From Epithemia pelagica (Eukaryota > Bacillariophyta > Bacillariophyceae > Surirellales > Surirellaceae): 64,000 nucleotides of DNA. The notes beneath the pieces were generated by a model. That model saw nothing but the letters and a program-made list of their open reading frames with translations, was not told the origin of the DNA and ran no database searches. A program made the translations under genes and the position numbers. Below, in pieces: positions 40,751-52,381 of this stretch (positions are counted from its first letter, which is position 1; each line of letters opens with the position of its first letter). Where the stretch lies: contig OX337231.1 of assembly GCA_946965045.2 (NCBI GenBank), positions 496,001-560,000 on the forward strand. The letters run 5' to 3'.

Positions 40751-41842
40751 ATGACACTAACATTGAAAGAACAGGCATGGCAGTCGGACCTTGTTCTTTT
40801 GGACGAGACGTCAGAATGGAATGAAGACGACTGGCCTCTTCTTGAGGGTGGAGACCGTATGTTTCATGCGTCAGTCGTGCTGGATCATCCCAACAACAAC
40901 AGACAAACGGTCGTCGTGTTGGGAGGATATCACCACGGTCGCGGTGCTCTCAACTCTGTTCTTCTACTAAATTTAGCAGAACCAAACAAACAGTGGCGAC
41001 AAGGGCCACCCATGAACAAGAAGCGTGACTCGCATGCCGCTGTTGTGTGCAATGGCGGCGTTTACACAATGGGAGGACCCGGGTTAGATTGTATGGAACG
41101 GATTGATGCCATTGATTTGCTGCAATCATCTTTAACAAACAGCAGCACGCATGTGGGAAATTGGACGACATTGAAGTGTCGCTTATCAACTGAACGAAGA
41201 CGATGTTGTGCTGCTGCGGTTCACAATAGATACATTGTGGTAATTGGCGGATGGAACAGCTGGCAAGACTTATCGTCGGTGGATATTATTGATACCAGCA
41301 ACCGCACCGTCATTGAAGGACCATGCTTGAAGGTTCCTCGATCATTCTGTGCCAGTGCGGTCATTGGTCACCGCATCTTTGTCGTGGGAGGCAAAATCAG
41401 TGACGACGAACGTGACTCGGTGGAGTTTTTGGACTTTCCAAAGCCTCATGACAATGAGGATACTGCGTCTGCAGCCATTTCTCTCTCATCCTCCTGGACC
41501 ACATATTCGGATTTTATAGGTGCTTGTACAGCGGGAGCTGTGGGATCTTGTCTGGTTGTGGTTGCTGAGCGCAATCAAACCGTACAAGTCTTGGATACGC
41601 ATTGCCACCGCGAGTGGAATCTCCCATCCTTGCCAGCAGAACGTGTGCGCTGCAGTATGGTAACGGTTGCGAATCAAATTGCTGTGATTAGTGGACGTCG
41701 GAATCCTTCCTGTTTGACATTACCACTCATGGACAAGCATACATGGATTTTTTGTCGACTCGGTGAGCAGTTTCCAAACGGATGGCATCATTGTGTGGCC
41801 CATGGAACACCCTCTACTACCGCCTCGACACTTTCTTCTTGA
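40751..41842 (+). CDS. Kelch-repeat beta-propeller protein, copy B
   Basis: 363 residues, intact, starting MTLTLKEQAWQSDLVLLDE. Repeats with double Gly: VVVLGGYHHG, GVYTMGGPG, YIVVIGGWNSWQ and IFVVGGKISDD. Very similar to copy A throughout, with small indels (SNNN versus N; NGEYLA missing here). Presumably a cytosolic interaction scaffold. The intergenic 40476-40750 is the promoter shared with the divergent kinase-like pseudogene and shows what copy A lost. Confidence 0.9.
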   Translation: MTLTLKEQAWQSDLVLLDETSEWNEDDWPLLEGGDRMFHASVVLDHPNNNRQTVVVLGGYHHGRGALNSVLLLNLAEPNKQWRQGPPMNKKRDSHAAVVCNGGVYTMGGPGLDCMERIDAIDLLQSSLTNSSTHVGNWTTLKCRLSTERRRCCAAAVHNRYIVVIGGWNSWQDLSSVDIIDTSNRTVIEGPCLKVPRSFCASAVIGHRIFVVGGKISDDERDSVEFLDFPKPHDNEDTASAAISLSSSWTTYSDFIGACTAGAVGSCLVVVAERNQTVQVLDTHCHREWNLPSLPAERVRCSMVTVANQIAVISGRRNPSCLTLPLMDKHTWIFCRLGEQFPNGWHHCVAHGTPSTTASTLSS

Positions 41843-42273
41843 ACTATGCAAACTGTTGCATGTTTGTCCTTCAGTGGGGAAACTATATATTATAATCATT
41901 CTGCTTTTGAATAGTTGGCTAATTCTCTGCATAGCGGTAACTTCTTGTGAAAGTAGACAATTAAATCATGTTCTACAGTGTCCCCGGCATGGAGAAAGGT
42001 TAAAAAGGTGTGATTCGAAACCCCTCTCTATACCTAAGTGTATGCCACCACGCGGCATGCAATACTGTGGCTAAATGACTACCAAGAGGAACCTATTGTA
42101 GGTAAACCCGTAGCTACTGGATCTAATCAAAAGTCTTGGAACCAAACCCACACTCCTGGTTTTGTAAATGGGACGAACCAATACGATCTGTAGCATTAGT
42201 GCCCGGCAGTAAAGTTGCGTGGTGGTGGTAGTGGTGGTCGTTGTTGTGTACAGTACCCAAAGAACCCTTTCTT

Positions 42274-43140
42274 TTACCAGTCACAGGGTTTGACACCTTC
42301 TCCATAATTGCCATGCCAAAATTGACCCGATGTTTCCAGGGTAATATGTTCGTGAATGGCTTGCAAGACACCCTGTGCACTGACATCCACGGGTCGTTGG
42401 CCCGGCATGGGTTCGGCATTGGGAGCAAAGTCGGTAAAGACAAAGCCGGGATGAACCAGGCCTACCGCCACCTTGGCGGCTGGTGTATCCTGGTCCTGAT
42501 TGCTCAAGGCCTTGGGCAAATCGTGACTGAGTGATTTGCCAATCATGTTGACGGCTGTTTTGGCCGCACGGTATGCATAGGCACCGCCCGACGTATTGTC
42601 GGCAATGGATCCCACCAACGACGACAAAATGGCCACCTTGACCACAACACTGTCATCCTCCTTCTCCTCCTTGTCTGTATTCGCCACGGCCGCACGGAGA
42701 TTGGGCAAGAGGGCCTTGGTCACAAACAAGGGTGCCATGGCATTGAGTTGAAAGGCATACATCATGCGATGCGGAGTAATGGTATCCAAGTTTTGCGAAT
42801 GAAACACGTCTTGCACGGACACGAGCGATTCGTCGGGTGGTCCATAGGCACCGGCATTGTGAATCAACAAATGGACGGGCGTCGGAGAATCGCTGGCCGT
42901 TTGCAAGGCCGTGGTCACGGCCGATCCACCATCAAAGGCGTCTTCTTTCAGCAAATCCAATCCTTCGACCACCTTCAATTTCTCGTCGTTGGAGGCAAGT
43001 TCGGTCAAGGCTGGACTTGTTTTGCGACAAAGGGCATAGATTGCACCGTACCGGTCATTCGACAACAATTGACGACAGAGTTCCAATCCCAACCCCTTGT
43101 TGGCACCGGTAATCACAACATTTTGCAGTTTCGAGGCCAT
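42274..43140 (-). CDS. Short-chain dehydrogenase/reductase, copy C
   Basis: 288 residues from MASKLQNVVITGANKGLG, the start shared with copy A. Cofactor motif TGANKGLG, LLIHNAGAYGP, AILSSLVGS, YAYRAAKTAVNMIGK and the conserved C-terminus are all present, so it should be active. An in-frame ATG at 43305 would add 55 residues with a hydrophobic stretch (FLALHSISLFLAAAF). Copy A has no equivalent, so I favour 43140. It closes the tandem array. Confidence 0.9.
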   Translation of the reverse strand: MASKLQNVVITGANKGLGLELCRQLLSNDRYGAIYALCRKTSPALTELASNDEKLKVVEGLDLLKEDAFDGGSAVTTALQTASDSPTPVHLLIHNAGAYGPPDESLVSVQDVFHSQNLDTITPHRMMYAFQLNAMAPLFVTKALLPNLRAAVANTDKEEKEDDSVVVKVAILSSLVGSIADNTSGGAYAYRAAKTAVNMIGKSLSHDLPKALSNQDQDTPAAKVAVGLVHPGFVFTDFAPNAEPMPGQRPVDVSAQGVLQAIHEHITLETSGQFWHGNYGEGVKPCDW

Positions 43141-43379
43141 GATGATGTTACAAAAAGCTGCTGCTAGGAATAATGAAATAGAATGTAGAGCAAGAAAAGG
43201 TGTCACTCCCATAGAGTCGATTACAAGTAAATGATCTCGAGAAACAGGAAGGCTCCTATTCAAATGTGTGTGTATCTTGTATCTTCGTTGCCGTTTTGCA
43301 TCCATCTCATGCAGAAAACGGAGCGCGATGGAATCTTTCCAGGAAGATCCAAGATGCTCTTTGGTCAGTAGGACGGACG

Positions 43380-43822
43380 GGGGTGTGGGGTAAACCTGAT
43401 ATTCTCAGACCCATTATCGACCAAGTTTGTAGACCAAAATCACATTACTCATATGAGTAGAATCGATGATGTTTACTACATTATGCTCTTGAAGCTCTTT
43501 GTAGAGGGATTATTGTGATAATTTCTCTGTACCGATAGGTTGTTGAAATCGACCTGGGTCGTTTTTGGGTATGACAGCTTTTTCCTGATCAGACCGGGTC
43601 AGACCCGGTCTGATCAGGAAAAAGCTGTCATACCCAAAAACGACCCAGGTCGATTTCAACAACCTATCGGTACAGAGAAATTATCACAATAATCCCTCTA
43701 CAAAGAGCTTCAAGAGCATAATGTAGTTAACATCATCGATTCTACTCATATGAGTAATGTGATTTTGGTCTACAAACTTGGTCGATAATGGGTCTGAGAA
43801 TATCAGGTTTACCCCACACCCC
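43380..43822. mobile_element. 443-bp near-perfect palindrome with 9-bp target duplication (Mutator-like foldback MITE)
   Basis: Arms of 221 bp (43380-43600 and 43602-43822) are reverse complements with one mismatch, around a single central A at 43601. Direct copies of GGACGGACG flank it (43371-43379 and 43823-43831). Termini begin GGGGTGTGGGG. A 9-bp duplication and terminal-repeat-only structure are typical of non-autonomous Mutator-like elements. It encodes nothing. Confidence 0.85.
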
Positions 43823-43831
43823 GGACGGACG

Positions 43832-44198
43832 GCCCGCCCGCCGTCGTGCACGCTGGCGACCTACGTCCGTGTACAATTCTAGTAATGCAAGAGAGAAGGT
43901 GCTCGAAACAAACGGGATTGTCCTTATCTACCTTGAAACTAGAGCAATATATTATAGCAAATGCAGGTTAATGGATGCATTTGAAAATGAGTTCTAGCGA
44001 TAGTTGCGAAAGCCGTTTACTATACCAATACCGAGTTTGGAAAGGAGGGAGCAGACCGTGAAGCGCGGCACCAGGAGAGCGAGTTCCTTTGTCATTCGCG
44101 GTTTTGCTGTCCATCGCGCACAATCCGACTAGGTCGCTGCTAATGTGAAGCAATTGGAAGCAACAGTTTTTTCTGTGTCCATGTCAACAATGAGTTCG
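43832..44198. other. Intergenic, nothing recognised
   Basis: About 370 bp 3' of the MscS-like gene, without open frames of note. Confidence 0.4.
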
Positions 44199-47100
44199 CT
44201 AGGTTGAATCTTGTTTCTTAAATTGTTGAGCGAATTCCATGAGACGATCCACAGATTCACTCCGGTTCACATCATCCCCACCCTCTGACGAGACCAAATT
44301 GCTGTCATCCTTCTCCTCCCCGCTGCTGGTTTCATTGTCCTTGTGGTCCATGAGGCTAATCTCTACAGGTAGCGACGGTGCATTGTACCGACATCCCAAT
44401 TGCTTTTGAATTTCAACACAAAAACTAGCTACAGCGGCACGACTTTCCTTGACGGGAACCAAGGATTGCCACGTCAAACGATGTTGCAAGACGGCCATAT
44501 ATTCGACAAAGTTTAATTGCGCCTCGACACGGGTGGTACGGAACCCCAACATGGCCTGCCATTCTTGTGGTCGATCTTCGACAAACTTTTCCACGGCCGT
44601 TCGAAAAATACCAATCGTCGAATACGGCACATCGGTTCCGAACCGAACATACACATAGACAATGGGGTTGGGCGATCGATTCATGTTAATGAGGCGACAC
44701 CGAGCGAGGGCACCGTTGGAGAAGCTCGCCACCTCATTGGTACCCATTAACCGAGCAGTCGTGGATACGAGATTAATGTTCTCTACCATCCAATGCGTGG
44801 AACCGTCCAGGTTGGGTGGATCATCCACGTTCGCAATGGCAATCTTGTCCCCCACGTCATAGGGTTGACGACCGAGAATCATCACCACGCCTTCAAAGTA
44901 GGTGGCACTTCCAGGTCCAATCATGAACGAAAAGGCCACAATCAAACTGGACAGGGACACGAGCACGGTAATTGGGTCCAGTCGTAGAATGGCGAGTACG
45001 ACGCACCCCAAGATCAAATAGAACAAGCCATTGATCACCTTTTCGTATTCCCGGTCAATATGAGAAGCATTGTTGACTGCGTATTCCAATAAGCGCACTC
45101 GTTGGTATATTTTATCAATTCCACTGACGAAATCAAGAACGTTTAACCGGTTTTCAATGTCAGGGTTCAACAGCATAATGAGATGAGCGGCACTCTCTTT
45201 TTCCCCGGGACCTTTGCATCCCTTGTTCATCCAGCGAGTCAAATTATCCACATCAATCGTCTCTTCCTCCTCAAACAACAACAACAATCTTCGAAACAGA
45301 CGATCTGCGGACCGAATGCAATCGTTCCGAGAATCCACGGGACCAAAGGCGCTCGAAAAGAAGAATGGTCGAGTCATTACTGCAAACGCTTGGCGGAATG
45401 CAATCACATTGTCCCCCGAAGCATCCTGCCAACAAAAGCGCTGTTGTGAGAGCCTGGATCCTCTGTAATCAATAATGGCCACATGACACGTTCGGAACCT
45501 TTACGCACCTCTCCGTCGTCTCCCTTTGGTTCATCCCAGTCCTCCAATAGTTTTTCATACTCCATGGTCTCTCCAATATAGCTGGACTTGAACAAGGACG
45601 ACCGCTCCGTCCCTTCCTTTCCGAGTCGTTCCGATTCCGAACCCGTCGGCTTCTCGGCAGTCGTTTGGGACGTTGCGGAGGCGGTCGGCCGCCACGGTTG
45701 GGGGTCTTGCTCCTCTTGTTCGGCATAGTCGGATAGCCATTGCGCATAGGTGGCTCCTTGATCGCGTTTTCGTCGGGCCCATACCGCCAGTTCACTAATG
45801 AGTGTCATTTCTTTCATGGTTTCTTCCAATCGGTCATTGAATCGAACTACAGGCAGATTAACGACGACAATGATGACAATCATAGGACACATGTTGAGAG
45901 GTACGACCAAACAGGATTCATACTCTCGAATGAAAACAAACCGCATGGATCCGAGCCACACTGCTGTGACAGAAGAAATAACGTACCATAGAGGCGGACT
46001 CCGAGATGCAAGCCCAACAAGTATCGCTTGAAGGACACGGAAAGGGCTACAATAATCATGACAGCGATAATCCTTCGAAACCAGTCTGCTGTGGCAACGG
46101 TACCACTGGGATTCTCATCATTGAACATTCCAATGGCGTCTTGCCAGTAGAGCCAATGATGATTCAAGCTTCCCTTTCCATACAAGAGCATGGCATCCCA
46201 CAACGCCCACCAAAAGGTCACTGTCACCCAAAGAAATATAATTGCATGAGACACCACAAAACAAGGCAAGTGGTAATAGGACTACCACTACCTGTGCTAC
46301 TACACACACTTGACACGTACCGGACGGCCATCCCTTGCTTTGGACAATAATCAAGGAGACGGCAGGTCCCAAGAGTCGGACCAAAAAGGAATGTTGCAAC
46401 AAGAGCCAATCAATAAAAAAGACATCGGAAAATTTGGCCAATAAAAAGGTGACAACTTGTCGACAGCCCAACCAGAGGATCCACCACGATGCGGATGGTT
46501 TGGGGTCATTGTTGGCATTGGCTCCACAGGGTTCATCCTCCCGGCGGCATCGACCCGTCTATAGAACCGTAAAAAAAAACACCAAATGTGTGGTGCAACA
46601 CCAACCATGGAACGAAAACAGCAAAAACCATTGAGCCATGGTTTCGTGGTTCCGTCATCTACTCCAAACACCACACCACACCACACCACACAAATACACG
46701 ATACACGTACCGGCGGATTGTCCATGCCATAAAACAAAATGGCCGCCAGTGCCAGACTGGGCAAAAGAATGGTACAGAGACAAAAGACAACGTGACGTTG
46801 CAATCGCGCTCGTTTGGGTTGAAAAAAGTCGTGCAAGGAATGAACTTCGTCCTTGGTTTTGAAGACGGCGGCCGTCATTTGTTTGCGCATTACGGCCGAC
46901 AACGACGCCAAGAAGGACGATGCCGAATGGTGACTGTTTCGGCCACCACCACCACCGGCCGCGGCACCCATGCTGGAACGGTGCGACAACGACGTGGTCA
47001 CCAACACGGCGTTCGACGGCTCTTCGTCATCGGGCACCATCACGCCGCCCTCTTCTTCTTGTTGTTCTTGTTCTGTGGCAGTATTGTTGCGAGGCGACGT

Positions 47101-47967
47101 GCTTCCCGCTGTTTCAAACGTGGTGGAGATACCGGCCACGGCCACGGACGGTGGTTCTTCTTGTTGTTCGCGTCGATGGGATGTGGATTGTCGTCCTGGT
47201 TGTTTCGAAGACGAAGAAGCAGTGGCTCGGCTGCGTGATTGAAGGGAAGCGGCGGCTCGCAGGACCGAGGCTGTTTCGTGAAATCGATCCGTCGCATGCA
47301 TGCGAGCCAATTCGGGTTTTTGGTTCTTGTTGTTGTTGATGTGTGGATGGTCGGTATCGACGTTCGTCGTGGTTGCTGTACCGGATCCTTGTCGATGCAA
47401 GGCCATGAGATAGCCCGCGACATGGGCCAAGGAGGAGGCATTGTCGGGTGGTGGCGATTGTGGTTGCTGTTGTGTTTGTTGCTCTTCTTCCTGGTCGAGT
47501 TGTGCTTGAATGGCCCGAGCGGCCTGGAGGAGTTTGGCGCGAATTTCTTTCGACGATTTACCTTGTTGCTGCAAGGCTTGAACGGCCTTGTGTTCTTCGG
47601 CGCGTTTCGCTTGTTGCAACAAGGCCTCGGCTTCGTGTTCGTACGGTGTCGAATGCGACAGCCGCACGGCCGGTACGTCGTTGGTCGCGTCGTCCTGCGG
47701 GCGGGTCTTCGTTGTCAATGGGGATTGTTGTGATGGTGGTGGTGAGGGGGACGATTGAGGTCCATGATGATGGACGGTGCGGGTGGAGGGATTGGTGTCG
47801 GCCGTGTCGGTTCCCGACGATCCACCTCCCACATACTGCGATTCTCGTCGCGCTTGTTGCAACAAGACTTGAGCTTCCTTTTGATAGGGTGCCGATTGCG
47901 ACAACAAGGGCGACAAGGACGAGGATGACTTGGGTGATGGTTTGGGGGTTGGGTTGTTGGAATCCAT
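44199..47967 (-). CDS. MscS-like mechanosensitive ion channel, five exons
   Basis: Exons 47967-46711, 46558-46321, 46220-45987, 45846-45509 and 45425-44199 join in frame with GT-AG borders to 1,097 residues. A long Ser/Gln-rich cytosolic N-terminus with repeated STPYEHEAEALLQQA-like motifs is followed by membrane helices (VVFCLCTILLPSLALAAILF onward), an EF-hand-like acidic segment, then the pore-lining region (FSFMIGPGSATYFEGVVMILGRQPYDVGDKI) and the beta domain of plant MSL-type MscS proteins. Such channels release ions when membranes stretch. Its divergent paralog is at 48478-52381. The exon 2/3 intron (46221-46320) is absent from that paralog. Confidence 0.88.
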
Positions 47968-48477
47968 GTTGGTGGTGGTGGCAGGTGTGGTCTTGTGCGA
48001 TGGTGGTGGTGGTGGTGGTGTCCTGGAACGAATGTTCGTGGTCGTTCTTGTTGTTGCGGTGGTTTGGTCTTGTCCTCAAGCTCGTTTGGAACGAAACTGA
48101 CACTCTCACCCGTCGTCCGACCTCGAAAGAGACATAATATGTAGAGAGGCAGCGACAACAAAGACCGTCGTTCGTTTCTTTTCTTCGACACACACCTTGG
48201 TGCTTGGTGATCGTCGTCGTCGTTGTTTCTTGGAAGAAAGATCCGAATTTTTGTGTCGTGTTGTGTGGAGGGACGATACTATAGCCCTGTCACATCGTAC
48301 GAGCGGTGCGCTTTCTCACTTATTTCGAGGCTCTTATAAAAACTAATGGTAATACTTAACTCCTATGTCTGCTACTTATGGAATGGGGGCCAGGGGGATG
48401 CGCGGCCGGCGCTGGAAGGAAATCACACGACCAAACAAGATTTTTGGAATGGCTGCCACCAACAAAAAGGAGACCAG
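47968..48477. promoter_or_regulatory. Bidirectional promoter region of the MscS pair
   Basis: 510 bp between two divergent paralogs, starting with a GGT-rich microsatellite (48001-48023). No core motif can be assigned with confidence, but both genes must be driven from here. Confidence 0.45.
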
Positions 48478-51400
48478 ATGGCGAACGACGACGAGGACGA
48501 GACCACTGTTCCCAGTGGCAACCACGACCATGAAGACGACCCTGTGTCCTCCAGCTCCAGTCCGAAAATGACGTCAACGAGGGAGAAAGTAGTGCAGTTT
48601 ATCGAACCGCAAAAGAATGGTGCACCAACTTCAAGGAAGATACCAGCGGAGGATCTGGAGGTGTCGTCCTCCGTCGTCCAGCCATCGAGGGCCACTCCCC
48701 TCATGACGACGACGACCACCACCACCACCACCACCAACACCAACACCAACACCAACACCAACAACCAGAAACTTCCAACGTCAGCCGACGAACGAGCCTC
48801 GCACCTTCTTTCGCAAGCCACACAGCATGAAACCGAAGCCGAAACACGGTTGCTCCAAGCCTTGGATGTCGAACGACAACAGCAGCAAGGCAGTCCGAAC
48901 AAGAGCAAGACGAAAAAGGCCAACCCACCACCCGTGTTTCCCGACAATTTACCCTCCACCGCCCTGCCCGTCGTCCAAGACTATGAAGATGACCCCGAAC
49001 GGAGCGAATCCTCCTCGTCGTCCTTGTGGAATTCACCAACGGCCACCACCACTCCACAAAGTCAACCAAAACAACGGAGTACCATTGCCTCGTTGGCTCG
49101 TACCACACACTATTTGCAAGCCTTGCATCAGGAAACCCGACAACCACCGTCGGACCATCCGCCAACCACTACGACAAACCCATCCAATCCCAATCCCAAT
49201 ACTACTACGACGAGTGCTCCATCCACTCCTCCACCCCAACGACACAAATTAAATCGTCACGATGTCGATCAATTGGTGGAAGCGAGTTCAGCCGATCGCA
49301 TGGTCCATGTGGGCACGCTCCTCCATGCGGCGGCCACGCTGGGAACTCGAGTCCGACGACGACCGCCAACACCCCCAACACCCGAAGAAGAAGAAGAAGA
49401 AGCAACCCACGCTCCGACTCCCCACCATGGTGGTGGTGGTAGTCCCAGTGTGATTATTCCAGAACCTCCCACCCACATAACAGAGGAGGGCGACAACGAC
49501 CCCGAAAGGGAAGGAGTGGGAGGCAATCGCAATGCATCATCTTCCATTCCTTCCTTTCAGCGTCAAGGAACGTCCATGGATCTGGACGAACCGCTCGTAC
49601 CCAACGACAACGACCCGTCCCATTCTTCTTCGAATGCTGCTCCTCATCGCAGTGGTGCGGCTGGCCGCGTCTGGCATGCCCTACCGCAAGCCGTCACGAA
49701 CCGCCTGTCTCGGACCATGGAGGTGACGGAACAAGAAAGGTCTTCTTTTGCCGACTTTTTTCGACCCAAACAAGCCGTGGTGCAAAAGGAATTGGCCGTC
49801 ACGACCATGGTCGTCATGGGACCCTGCCTGGTCATTGCCCTCCTTCTCTTTTATGCCGCCGACAATCCGCCGGTACGTATCGTAGTATTGGAATCGTTTG
49901 TGATGCGCGCGCCATGGTTCCATCGTTTGTTGTATTGCATTGGACTTGAATCGTAGGCCAAGTGATGCGCGCCATGGTCGTTGGTTGGGCCTTCTGACTT
50001 TTTTGGTTTTCTTGTTTGGCTTTCTTCTTCTTCTTCTACTACTACTACTACTAGACGGGTCGTTGCAAGGATCCCGACAATCCGGACGAACCGTGTGGAT
50101 TGAATTCGCAAAATGAACTCGTGGCATCCTCCTCTTGGTGGTTGCTGTTTTTGGGAGTCCGACAACCCTTGGTGTGGTTGTTGTCCCGCGCATCCGATGT
50201 CTTGTTTATTGATTGGTTCTTGTTGCAACATGCCTTTGTGGTACGCTTGTTGGGACCCCGCATTTCCCTCATTTTTGTGCAAAGCAAGGGATGGCCCTCC
50301 ATTGCCGGCTGGTGGGCCTTTTGGGCCGCGGTCCTCTTGTATGGCGAGGGCGACTTTCACCACCATTGGCTCTACTTTCAAGAGTGGATCACCATTTTTA
50401 CCAACCAAAATCCCAGTGGCACTGTCACCACCGATCAATGGTTTCAAGATTTGCTCGTGGTGGCCGTCGTGGTGGCCTTGACCGTGTCCATGAAACGGTA
50501 TTGGCTGGGCCTGCATTTGGGAACACGACTGTACAGTACGTAGCTGTAGTAGTATCGATTCAAAGGAACAACGGAATGGATCGAATGGGAACCCTCTCAT
50601 TGTCATTTCTGTATATTGTGCTGTGTGACTTTTTTTGTTTGGTTGGTTCCAACACACTTACAACACTCACAGCTCGGTTCCATGAACGCGTCGAAGAAGC
50701 CATGAACATGATTGCCTTGGTGAGTGAATTGGCCTTGCGGGCGCGACGGAAGCGAGATTTGAAACGGACCCATTCCGACTATCTGCGGCATCAACATACG
50801 ATGGACGAGGAGGAAGATAGCCACCACGACAAGGACGACGACGACGACGACAAGACGACTCTTCAAACCGATTCCCGCAACGTCGTGGACGAGGACAAGA
50901 CTGGGTCCGACCGGCGGGAGGAAGAATCCAACAAGGGCTCTGGAACAGCGCATGATGTGAAAGCAAGTAATGCTCACGAATCGGTGACACGACCTAGCAG
51001 TGGTGGTAGCACAACCATTCGATCGTTTGAAGAAATTGACTACAATGAGCTGTTGGAACCATGGACGGACCCACCCAGAAAGGGATCCGGGGTAAGATCT
51101 CGCTGTCAAAGTGCGTAGGCAGAGTGGCAGAGCACATTTCTGACTCCTTTGTTTGGTTTTCAGGAGGAAGTGACGGGACATCAGATTATTGAATTCCGCC
51201 AGGCGTTTGCCGTCATGACAAAGCAGTATTTCTTTTCCAGTGCCTTTGGACCGGTCGAGTCACGGCACCAATGCATCAAAAACTCGGATCGCTTGTTTCG
51301 TCGCATCTTGATACTCATGGGCAAAGACGCAAAGCAAGATGACGAAACAATTGATCTGAACCAGCTCACTCGGTGGATGTACAAGGGACTCAAGAAGGAA

Positions 51401-52381
51401 AAAGATGAGGCTCGTGCGGCTGAGTTGATCAAGCTGTTTGGCCCCGATAGCGAAGGATGCATTGGAATTTTTGACTTTGTGCAAGCTATCGACCATGTCT
51501 ACAAGAAAGTAAGATTATTGGAGAACGCCGTGAAGAACGCTTCCCATATTGATCGAGGCTACGAAAGAGTCATCAACATTTTCTTCTACATGATCTTGGG
51601 ATTTATTGTGTTGGCGATTACGAGTATGGATATCTTGACCTTGATTGTTGCTTTTTCGTCGCTGATAGTAGCCTTTTCCTTCATGATTGGACCCGCTGCC
51701 GCCCAAATCTTTGAAGGTGTTCTGCTTGTCTTGGGTCGTCAACCGTACGACATTGGTGACAAGATTTCTATTGACAATGTCGATGAACCACCCAACATGG
51801 ATGGCTCCCTGCACTGGATGGTGGAAAAGATTGACCTTGTGACAACAACGGCACGGTTGATGGGGACCAACGAATTGGCGAGTTTTTCGAATGGTTCCAT
51901 CGCACAAAGTCGAATCATCAATATGAATCGGTCACCGGATGCACTGGTTTACGTATACGTCAGGTTTGCGACGGATGTTCCGTACTCGACCATTATGGTC
52001 TTTCGATCCGCAGTGGAGGGCTTTATTAACGAACGCCCCCAGGAATGGCAAGGAATGACAGGATTCCGCGCCAACAGGGTGGAAGCACAAGAAAACTTTG
52101 TCGAGTACATGATCGTTCTCAAGCATCGTCTCACGTGGCAGTCCTTGATACCAGTGTTGGAGAGCAAGGGTGCTGTTTCCAGTTTTTGTGTGGAGCTCCA
52201 AAAGAAGTTGGGATGCCACTACAGCGCCCCTTCAATGCCGGTGGAAATCATGCTTCCAAAACCAGAAGCATCTAGCCAGAACGACCCTGCTTCGCGATTC
52301 AAAAAGAACAACAACTCGGATTCAGTGAAGCGCCTCATGGAGATGGCAAAAATGTTCAGTTCAACTTCCAGCGCAAAATGA
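48478..52381 (+). CDS. MscS-like mechanosensitive ion channel, four exons
   Basis: Exons 48478-49872, 50055-50535, 50673-51091 and 51164-52381 (GT-AG throughout) give 1,170 residues. The start at 48478 (MANDDEDETTVPSG) was preferred to an in-frame ATG at 48346. Disordered N-terminus with Thr/Asn repeats and LLSQATQHETEAETRLLQA; membrane helices in exons 1-2; an acidic EF-hand-like segment (DDETIDLNQLTRWMYKG); pore helix and MscS core (FSFMIGPAAAQIFEGVLLVLG, RQPYDIGDKISIDNV, NGSIAQSRIINMNRSP). Paralog of 44199-47967, arranged head to head. Likely located in the plasma or an organelle membrane; no targeting signal is obvious. Confidence 0.9.

Noticed and set aside
47239-48193. Several long frames opposite the first exon of the MscS-like gene
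   Set aside because: Antisense of a Gln/Ser/His-rich coding region; the minus-strand frame continues correctly into the membrane domain.
48346-48477. 44-residue N-terminal extension of the plus-strand MscS gene
   Set aside because: Low-quality sequence without similarity to the paralog's start; ATG at 48478 has better context.
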